Assembly: GCA_937905825.1 (NCBI GenBank)
Contig: CALCXM010000058.1
Location: 48,579-112,578, forward strand
Origin: an uncultured bacterium
GTDB taxonomy: Bacteria; Planctomycetota; UBA1135; GCA-002686595
DNA: 64,000 bases
Direction of reading: 5' to 3'
Shown here: in pieces, positions 1 through 6,359 of the stretch
Layout: each line of letters opens with the position of its first letter
Numbering within the stretch: position 1 is the first letter of the stretch
Program-made: the position numbers and the translations under genes
The notes under the pieces: model-generated
What the model saw: the letters and a program-made list of their open reading frames with translations, nothing else
What the model was told of the DNA's origin: nothing
Database searches by the model: none

Positions 1-48
1 ATTTTTCCGGCCGGTGTTGGAGGTGCGCTACGACTTGTAGCGGAACAC

Positions 49-258
49 TCACGCGGGTTTCTCCTGGGGCGAGCGAGTCAGCAGCAGCACGCCAAACAGA
101 AGCAACGTGAGGGCTGTTCGCCCGGAGCTCATCCCAATCTCAGGGATGCCGCCGAACAAGCCACCGTCGCCGCCCGGAGTGCCTCCACCCTGGAAAGCGA
201 AGGTTGGAGCACTGGCCAGGGCCACCGCGAGGAGGACCAGAATAAGTCGATAGAACAT
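49..258 (-). CDS. Small exported protein with CTERM-like tail
   Basis: A 69-residue reading frame. Residues 1-22 form a signal peptide (MFYRL, then a hydrophobic core ending ASAPTFA). A Gly-rich linker follows, then I-P-E-I near residues 39-42, a second hydrophobic stretch (about residues 48-60) and a basic C-terminus beginning with R. The order Pro-Glu motif, transmembrane helix, Arg resembles PEP-CTERM/exosortase sorting tails, although the motif is IPEI and not PEP. I chose the inner ATG because everything upstream of it reads as Pro/Arg-rich junk and the signal peptide starts there. No clear Shine-Dalgarno is visible. Function is unknown. It could equally be a small two-helix membrane protein. 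Confidence 0.5.
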   Translation of the reverse strand: MFYRLILVLLAVALASAPTFAFQGGGTPGGDGGLFGGIPEIGMSSGRTALTLLLFGVLLLTRSPQEKPA

Positions 259-646
259 GGGGGAATGCTGAACGAGGTGGTGGGGAAATAGACGACCCCG
301 AGGCGCGGGAAGCGCAGGGCAGAGTCGACCCCTGCTCATCGCGAGGAACGCGGATTTGCTTCAGAACTATCCCTGATCCGGGTGCGGAACTGGGAACGCG
401 AGAGCACGTCGGACTCGGCAAAGGCCAAACTGCCGAATTCAGGACCTATTGGTGCCATTCCAGCACGTTGCAGGATTTGCCAGGTCCGGGGATCAAGAAC
501 CCCTTATCTGCCCCTTTGCTCCCGGCCAGCTGTCCTTGCTGATCAAGGTCCTGGGGCGCCCTTGGCGGAACACGGTCCTCCAACCAGGCCGCCGGTCGGG
601 CCGCTATCTCTGGCGCTGGCTCCCAGGCCGCGTGCCTTGGCTGTGC
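259..646. other. Intergenic, no gene seen
   Basis: Spacer of 388 bases between two minus-strand genes. Open frames here have no recognisable domain and look like GC-driven chance frames. It should carry the promoter of the small exported protein, but I see no clear -35/-10 pair and no strong terminator hairpin for the polyferredoxin gene. Confidence 0.5.
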
Positions 647-2410
647 TTAGCGCGGCGCGCCCTGCAAGCGGCTCGCCTCGGCTTCCTCGAGTTCGAACTC
701 CCGCAGCCACTGCGCCAGGCTCGCGTCGAGTTCAGCGGCCCGTCGGAAGTGCCCCATCGCCTGCTCGGGCGCCCCGCCCTCGTACTTCAAACGCCCCAGC
801 AAGAAGTGCGCGTTGGCGTAGTCGGGCTTCAGGCTCAAGGCGCGCACCAAATGGGCCTCCGCTTGCACTGGCTGCCCAACTCCCAACAGCATGTACGCGA
901 GGTTGTTCAAGCCCTCCGGATCGTCGGGAGAGAGCGCAACCGATTGTTGGTAGTGCAGAATCGCCTGTTCGGGACGGCCGGCTTGGGACAACAAGCGTCC
1001 CAGATTGAAGTGCAGCACAGGATCCTGGGGCAAGCCCTGCACAGCCAGCAAGTAGGCGTTCAAGGCTCCGGGGAAACTGTTCTCGGCGATCAACAAGTCG
1101 CCCTGGGCCCGGTGCAAGAGGGCTAGGCCGTGGGAGCTCCCCTCAGTGGACAAGAGTCCCCAACTATCGATGAACCCGTAGGCTTCCAGGCCATCCTTCA
1201 CAAGCTGGGGGTCGGGTGTCTCGGAGAGCGCCGCAACGGCCTGCTTTGCGCGGGACGTGTGCAGCTGGATCAGAGCGCTGTGCGTGAGAAAGGCAATCAT
1301 CAGAACACTGATGGCCAGAACCAGGCGTCCGCCCGAACGCAACTGGCCCCGGCTCTTCAGTTGGATGCGCACGAGCTTGACGGAGTCCGTGCGCAAAAGC
1401 CGCCAGGCGATGACTCCCAGGTACCCCATCATCCCCGCGAGGGCCAAGGACAAGAGCAAAGGCACAACCCCGTAGAGTCCACGCAGAATCCAAACCAACG
1501 GAACGTAGCTGAGCAAGAACCAGATCTCTTCTGCGCGGGAGAACATCGTGGCCTTGGCGGGCACCGGCTTGGACCCTGGCAAGGTGGCTCGACCGAAGAT
1601 CGGCGGCTTCTGAAAGCGAAATCCAATGGCGGCATCCGGACAAGCGTTCAAGCAATCAAGATCTCGCAAGCAGGCGCTGTCCACCACCTGCCCATAGGTG
1701 GCGAGTTCCTGGTGAACCTGAATGTCCGAGGTGCAGGACGCTGTGCAGAGTCCGCAGGCGTTGCAGTCCCCCGTCTTGCTAATGCGGCCGGGGGCGAAGC
1801 GCTCGAGAATTGCGAAGATCGCACCGTAGGGACAAGCGTACTTGCAGAAGGCGCGGTCCCCCATCAAAGCCACAATCACGAAGCCGCAGAAGACGAAGGT
1901 CAGCAGCGCGATGCCCGGGGGCGGAAGGTTGCGCCAGAAGTCGGAGGTCACGAAAGACGCCCAACCGGAAGCTTCTCCGGCGGTGTGCAGAGTCGGTCGC
2001 AGCCTGCCGAACCAAAGGAACTGAATCTGAGGCCAAACGAACATGTAGAGCATGGCCCCCAAGGGCACCAAGGCCAGGGCTTTGACGCGCACCACTCGAG
2101 GCTTGATGCCCAGCTTGCGCATCAGCCAAGCACAGGAGTCTTGCAACGCCAGAATGTGACAACCCCATGAACAGAAGAAGCGCCCAAAAACCAACACGGA
2201 GGCACAGACCAAAACCATGAACAGGAACCCGGCGGTGATGATGCCCGCTTCCAGGGTGTACATCAGCTCGTTCAGTTCCAGCGGCGCCAAGGTCCTGCCA
2301 TTCAGCTTCCAATGCAGAATGTGGAGCAGAATGGCCACGTGCACGGCCACCAAGCTCAGGGCTCGCAAACGGGCGTAGGAGGGTCGAGGGGCTGATTTTT
2401 GGAGCGTCAT
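647..2410 (-). CDS. NapH/CcoG-like membrane polyferredoxin fused to TPR repeats
   Basis: 587 residues. The N-terminal 270 residues hold several membrane helices (about 16-32, 55-76, 111-128, 166-184) and the cysteines of the NapH/NosR/CcoG (RdxA) group: C80-x3-C84 (FCSWGC), C189-x3-C193-P (CKYACP), a ferredoxin motif C216-x2-C219-x2-C222-x3-C226 and a second set around C247, C253 and C257-P. The family passes electrons across or along the inner membrane, or serves in cytochrome oxidase or nitrate/nitrous-oxide reductase assembly. After two more helices, residues about 430-575 are TPR repeats (for example NAYLLAVQGLPQDPVLHFNLG), not usual in NapH or CcoG. No oxidase or reductase gene lies beside it, so its partner is unknown. 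Start is the ATG at 2410. Confidence 0.8.
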   Translation of the reverse strand: MTLQKSAPRPSYARLRALSLVAVHVAILLHILHWKLNGRTLAPLELNELMYTLEAGIITAGFLFMVLVCASVLVFGRFFCSWGCHILALQDSCAWLMRKLGIKPRVVRVKALALVPLGAMLYMFVWPQIQFLWFGRLRPTLHTAGEASGWASFVTSDFWRNLPPPGIALLTFVFCGFVIVALMGDRAFCKYACPYGAIFAILERFAPGRISKTGDCNACGLCTASCTSDIQVHQELATYGQVVDSACLRDLDCLNACPDAAIGFRFQKPPIFGRATLPGSKPVPAKATMFSRAEEIWFLLSYVPLVWILRGLYGVVPLLLSLALAGMMGYLGVIAWRLLRTDSVKLVRIQLKSRGQLRSGGRLVLAISVLMIAFLTHSALIQLHTSRAKQAVAALSETPDPQLVKDGLEAYGFIDSWGLLSTEGSSHGLALLHRAQGDLLIAENSFPGALNAYLLAVQGLPQDPVLHFNLGRLLSQAGRPEQAILHYQQSVALSPDDPEGLNNLAYMLLGVGQPVQAEAHLVRALSLKPDYANAHFLLGRLKYEGGAPEQAMGHFRRAAELDASLAQWLREFELEEAEASRLQGAPR

Positions 2411-3547
2411 TCTATTCAGGATCGATATATCCTTTTAGATTACCCCGCCCTGCAACAGGCCGCCTCTCCAATAGGCGAAATCCTACTCAACGGCCACTTG
2501 GCGTGGGCGCCTGCCCGACCCTGCCGGCATGGGATTCCTTCCTCCAAGACGGTGGGATTCATGCCGCCAAGCAGCAGGGAATTCCCGCACCGGGCAACTC
2601 GTAGCCTGGGCCTTCCGCCCTGCGGGCCAGACCTGCGGGGCTTTCAACTGCCAGCACTCGACCCCGTGCAACCCCGATGGCAAACGATCGCCCGCGCGCG
2701 TTGTCTCTGTCGAACCCCGCCCCCAATCGCCCGCCCGAGTGCAGGCCATGGATGGGCGAGCGAAGGCGTCGTTTTGATCAGCGTTCATGGCTTGCCAGCG
2801 GCACTCGCAAGGTCCGCCCGAAGTCAACTCGTTGTGTCGCCTGCAGTGTTCCCCCTTACGCCGGATGAGCCTCCCCTCTGTCTGCACGGTGAAGTCTCGT
2901 CGCTGTCTGCACTGAAGCGCCTCGCCTCTGCGAGACGAGCGCAAACTTCCACACCGGACAGCCGGCTTCGCGCCCGGCTCCAGCCCGCCCATCAAGAGCT
3001 CAGTTGATCCGCAGCGCGGCCCAGAGTTCGTCCAGTTCGCGCGCGAGTTACCTTGTCGCTGAAGTGCCCAGCGCCTGAGCCATTCGCACATCCCTTCGCC
3101 AGCCATTCGCGGAATGGAGACGGATCTCTGCACTTCCGATGGAACCACGACGAGTGAAACAACCCAACCTCGACCGACCCCCGAAGCTCGTTTGACCGGA
3201 GGCCGAGCAGGCGCGGAAGGACTTTTCAACGGACCGCCAGGGCCAAGCGAACGACCACGCCCCAGCAGGGGACGCGCACGACAGCATGGCGACCGAACGT
3301 GCGCCGCAAGAAATGGATTCAGGTTGTTTCCAACGAAGTCCGCATTTCTTGCTTTGGCGTGGTCAAAACCTTATGCTGCCGCGCGCTGATTGTCTCCTAA
3401 AGTTAGGTCTCCTGTAACCAGACAGCTCCACCCGTTGAAGCACAAGGACCGCAGGATAAGACGCCCCAGAGAGTCGGCTGCCCCGCCTCGGACGCCCTGC
3501 GCTCCGGCGGACCCCACACCCCCCTGATCGTGCCGATTTCGGCTCCC
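2411..3547. other. Long non-coding spacer
   Basis: About 1.1 kb between divergent genes. The longest frame (minus, about 2483-3229) is Arg/Gly/Cys-rich, has no domain and looks spurious. The nonamer CTGTCTGCA occurs twice near 2878-2915, about 30 bp apart. No tRNA, attC site or transposase was recognised. A promoter for the downstream operon lies at 3349-3377. The stretch may be a degraded gene or a regulatory spacer. Confidence 0.5.
3349..3377 (+). promoter_or_regulatory. Candidate sigma-70 promoter of the amine operon
   Basis: TTGCTT at 3349-3354 and TATGCT at 3372-3377 are separated by exactly 17 bp and match the -35/-10 consensus at 4 of 6 and 4 of 6 positions. Transcription would begin near 3384 and give a leader of about 165 nt before the aminotransferase ATG. 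It is the only good promoter-like pair I see in the spacer. Confidence 0.4.
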
Positions 3548-4897
3548 ATGAATAGCAAGGATCTCCTCGAACGCCGCATGCGGATCGTTCCCCAGGGCGT
3601 TGGTGTGTTCAACACTGCCACCGTCCAACGTGCCCACGGTGCGACCATTGTCGATGTCGAAGGCAATGAACTCATTGACCTAGTCGGCGGCATTGGCGTG
3701 ACCAACGCGGGCCACTGCCCGCCCCCTGTGGTCAAGGCCATCCAAGACCAAGCAGAGAAGTTCTTGCACACGAGCTTCAACGTGGTCACCTACGAGCCCT
3801 ACATCGCCCTCTGCGAAAAGCTGGCTGAACTCTTGCCCCACGGGGAACCGGGCACCACGGACACAACCAAGGTGATGCTCGTCAGCACCGGTGCCGAGGC
3901 CGTTGAGAACGCCATCAAGATTGCGCGTCAGTCCACGAAGCGCCAAGCGGTACTGTGTTACACGGGTGCCTTCCACGGGCGCAGCATGATGGGCATGACC
4001 TTGACCTCGAAGGTCGACTACAAACTCAACTGTGGGCCCTTCGCACCCGAGGTCTACCGCTTGCCATTCCCCAACTACTATCGTTACGGGGACGGCATGA
4101 CCATGGAGATCTTTGCGCAGCATGAGCTCAAGCGCTTGCGCGAGTCAGGCCGCAACGTGGTCTCACCGGAAACCATCGCCGCCATCATCATCGAAGTCGT
4201 TCAGGGCGAAGGCGGGTTCAACGTAGCACCGCAAAGCTACCTGGAAGGACTGCGAGACTTCTGTGACGAACACGGGATCATCTTGATCTTCGACGAGATC
4301 CAATCGGGCTTTGGTCGCACGGGCAAGTGGGGTTCCTACGAACACTTTGGCGTGCTCCCGGACATCTCGACCTGGGCCAAGTCTTTGGGCTCCGGCATGC
4401 CGATCGGCGCAGTCATTGGCCGGGCCGAAGTGATGGACGCCGCAGCCCCAGGCACGATCGGCGGAACCTACATAGGCAACCCAGTGTCCTGCGCCGCCGC
4501 CTTGGCAACCCTCGAGTACATGCACGAGATCGATATCAATCGACTCGGCAATCACGTGGGCGACATCGTGCGCGCGAGCTTCTTGAGGATGCAGAGGAAG
4601 CACGACTGCATCGGTGACGTGCGCGGCCTGGGAGCCATGATCGCCTTGGAGTTCGTGCACGAGGGAGATCCGCGCCGACCCGACGCCTCGACTTGCCAAC
4701 AACTCGTGACCGCCTGCTCCGAGCGCAACGTGCTCCTGATCAGCGCCGGCACCCACAAGAACGTTATCCGCGTCTTGTCGCCCCTCGTCATCGAGGACGA
4801 ACTCTTGCTCAAAGCCATGACGATCATCGACGAGGAATTGGATCGGATCGTCAACGCAACCCCCAGTCCCAGCCGCACCACAGGAGAGTCCATTTGA
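3548..4897 (+). CDS. Class III (GabT/PuuE-type) aminotransferase
   Basis: 449 residues of a PLP-dependent fold-type I aminotransferase. From memory it aligns end to end with E. coli GabT: MNSKDLLERR at the start, LVSTGAEAVENA for phosphate binding, a YTGAFHGR segment, FDEIQSGFGRTG with Asp249, and the Schiff-base lysine K278 in TWAKSLGSG. That close match at the N-terminus is why I prefer the ATG at 3548 to an in-frame GTG at 3530. GabT-like enzymes move an omega-amino group from GABA, diamines or omega-amino acids to 2-oxoglutarate and leave an aldehyde. It is first in a seven-gene operon containing a decarboxylase and an aldehyde dehydrogenase, so an amine or its conjugate is the likely substrate. 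The exact substrate cannot be read from sequence. Confidence 0.9.
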   Translation: MNSKDLLERRMRIVPQGVGVFNTATVQRAHGATIVDVEGNELIDLVGGIGVTNAGHCPPPVVKAIQDQAEKFLHTSFNVVTYEPYIALCEKLAELLPHGEPGTTDTTKVMLVSTGAEAVENAIKIARQSTKRQAVLCYTGAFHGRSMMGMTLTSKVDYKLNCGPFAPEVYRLPFPNYYRYGDGMTMEIFAQHELKRLRESGRNVVSPETIAAIIIEVVQGEGGFNVAPQSYLEGLRDFCDEHGIILIFDEIQSGFGRTGKWGSYEHFGVLPDISTWAKSLGSGMPIGAVIGRAEVMDAAAPGTIGGTYIGNPVSCAAALATLEYMHEIDINRLGNHVGDIVRASFLRMQRKHDCIGDVRGLGAMIALEFVHEGDPRRPDASTCQQLVTACSERNVLLISAGTHKNVIRVLSPLVIEDELLLKAMTIIDEELDRIVNATPSPSRTTGESI

Positions 4898-5814
4898 GAC
4901 CATTCTCGATCGCTGGCGTTCAAATGCCCGTGTCCGCCAGCCCCGGAAACGTGGAGGTCATGAAGCACAAACTAGAAGTGCTCATGAGTGTCTACCCCTG
5001 GGTTCAGATGGTGATGTACAGCGAGCTGTGCCCCTTCGGGCCGCTGACCTATTACGCCCAGCCCTTTCCGAACCCGGTGGAGGCGCAGTTCCAGGAACTG
5101 GCCCGCAAGCACAAGATCTGGCTCATCCCCGGCAGCATGTTCCAGACCCGCGGTGAGGCCATCTTCAACACCGCGTCTGTGATCAATCCAGAAGGAGAGA
5201 TCGTCGGACGTTACGACAAGATGTTCCCCTTCCTGCCCTACGAAGTCGGTGTGACCGGCGGCAGCGAGTTCTTGATCTGGGACGTTCCGGATGTTGGCCG
5301 ATTCGGTCTGACCATCTGCTACGACATGTGGTTTCCGGAAACCTCCCGCACCCTGGCTGTCCAGGGCGTCGAGGTCATTCTGCACCCAACCTTGACCGGC
5401 AGCATCGACCGCGACATCGAACTCTCGATCGCCCAAGCCACAGCAGCCTGCAACCAGTGCTTTGTCTTCGACATCAACGGCTTGGGAGACGGCGGCACAG
5501 GCCGCTCAATCGTATGCGGCCCCGACGGTCGCGTGCTGTACCAGGCCGGAACCGGGCCGGAACTGATCCCGATCGAAGTGGACATGGAGCGCGTCAGTCG
5601 CAGCCGTGAACATGGCGTGCTGCGCCTCGGTCAGCCACTCAAGAGTTTCCGGGACCGCAACGTGCACTTCGACATCTACGAGGAGGGCAAGGAGCAGGCG
5701 TACCTGAATACCTTGGGCCCCCTGCAAAAGCCCGCGCGGCTCGAGCAACTGATGAAGATGCACCACATCGTGCCGCACCCGGAGACGATCGGGCCGCGCA
5801 AAGAAGCGCCCTAA
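4894..5814 (+). CDS. Nitrilase-superfamily amidohydrolase
   Basis: 306 residues. The nitrilase Glu-Lys-Cys triad is complete: E44 in MYSELCPFGP, K109 in VGRYDKMFPF and C142 in LTICYDMWFPE. This superfamily hydrolyses C-N bonds of amides, carbamoyl groups (for example N-carbamoylputrescine) or nitriles in the cytosol. Translation starts at a TTG (4894) that overlaps the aminotransferase TGA in ATTTGA. A strong AGGAGAG ribosome-binding site lies 5 nt upstream, and the conserved strand SIAGVQMPV follows at once. Upstream frame extension only re-reads the aminotransferase gene. C-terminal residues about 250-306 are an extra tail beyond the catalytic core. Substrate unknown; an amide or carbamoyl intermediate of the operon's pathway is the inference. 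Confidence 0.85.
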   Translation: MRPFSIAGVQMPVSASPGNVEVMKHKLEVLMSVYPWVQMVMYSELCPFGPLTYYAQPFPNPVEAQFQELARKHKIWLIPGSMFQTRGEAIFNTASVINPEGEIVGRYDKMFPFLPYEVGVTGGSEFLIWDVPDVGRFGLTICYDMWFPETSRTLAVQGVEVILHPTLTGSIDRDIELSIAQATAACNQCFVFDINGLGDGGTGRSIVCGPDGRVLYQAGTGPELIPIEVDMERVSRSREHGVLRLGQPLKSFRDRNVHFDIYEEGKEQAYLNTLGPLQKPARLEQLMKMHHIVPHPETIGPRKEAP

Positions 5815-5835
5815 ACCGAAGCCCTCCCCCCCTAC

Positions 5836-5864
5836 GAGCGGGCACCCTCCTAGGGTTCCCGCTC
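5836..5864 (+). promoter_or_regulatory. Intra-operon stem-loop
   Basis: GAGCGGG (5836-5842) pairs with CCCGCTC (5858-5864). Inside it ACCCT (5844-5848) pairs with AGGGT (5852-5856), giving a 12-bp stem with one mismatch and a CCT loop. No U tract follows, so it looks more like an RNA-processing or mRNA-stability hairpin than a terminator. It sits in the 81-nt gap between the nitrilase and VOC genes. Confidence 0.5.
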
Positions 5865-5895
5865 AGTTCAACCAACCCCAAGGAGTCAGTCGAGC

Positions 5896-6354
5896 GTGAA
5901 ACCATCCGGATCCGAATCATCGAACGTCGAGCCAAGTTCTGCCCCAGCTTCCCTGCCGTCCGAGGAAGCGCCGCCTGGGCAAACGCCGCGGCCCCCCATG
6001 CTTAGCTGGTTTGAGATCCCGGTGCTCGACATGGTTCGCGCTGTGGCGTTCTATTCTCGGGTGTTTTCGATCGAGATGGAAGTCACCGAGAACGGGGAGC
6101 ATGCCATGGCTTACTTCCCCTGTCCTGGGGAGGGCACCGGTGGTGCCTTGGTCAAGGGACCGGGCAGCGTTCCCTCCGGCACAGGGACGATCGTCTACTT
6201 GAACGCGGGTGACGACCTGGCCGATGGGCTGATGCAAATCGAAGACGCCGGTGGACGGGTCATCATGGGCAAGACGGCCCTAGGCGAAGCTGGCTTCTTC
6301 GCCCTATTCATCGACACGGAAGGGAACAAGCTAGCCCTGCACTCCAACGAATAG
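5896..6354 (+). CDS. VOC (glyoxalase/bleomycin-resistance fold) protein
   Basis: 152 residues. After a Ser/Pro/Glu-rich, probably disordered N-terminal 34 residues comes a single VOC domain (SWFEIPVLDMVRAVAFYSRV ... LFIDTEGNKLALHS). The pattern matches YdhR/CFP32-like glyoxalase-family proteins: an E near residue 40, the AxxFY helix and the final FxDxEGNxxxL strand. VOC proteins bind a divalent metal and act as lyases, dioxygenases, isomerases or binding proteins. Start is GTG 5896 with AAGGAG 10 nt upstream; the ATG at 5998 would keep only the domain. It lies 5 nt before the decarboxylase. Its role in the operon is not evident; detoxifying or binding an aldehyde intermediate is a guess. Confidence 0.75.
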   Translation: MKPSGSESSNVEPSSAPASLPSEEAPPGQTPRPPMLSWFEIPVLDMVRAVAFYSRVFSIEMEVTENGEHAMAYFPCPGEGTGGALVKGPGSVPSGTGTIVYLNAGDDLADGLMQIEDAGGRVIMGKTALGEAGFFALFIDTEGNKLALHSNE

Positions 6355-6359
6355 ATTCG

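Noticed and set aside
2483..3229. 248-residue minus-strand frame in the 1.1 kb gap
   Set aside because: Arg/Gly/Cys-rich composition, no domain, no ribosome-binding site; typical of chance frames in GC-rich DNA.
2411..3547. tRNA gene
   Set aside because: A GTCGAACCC-like T-loop sequence near 2707 has no matching acceptor or anticodon arms.
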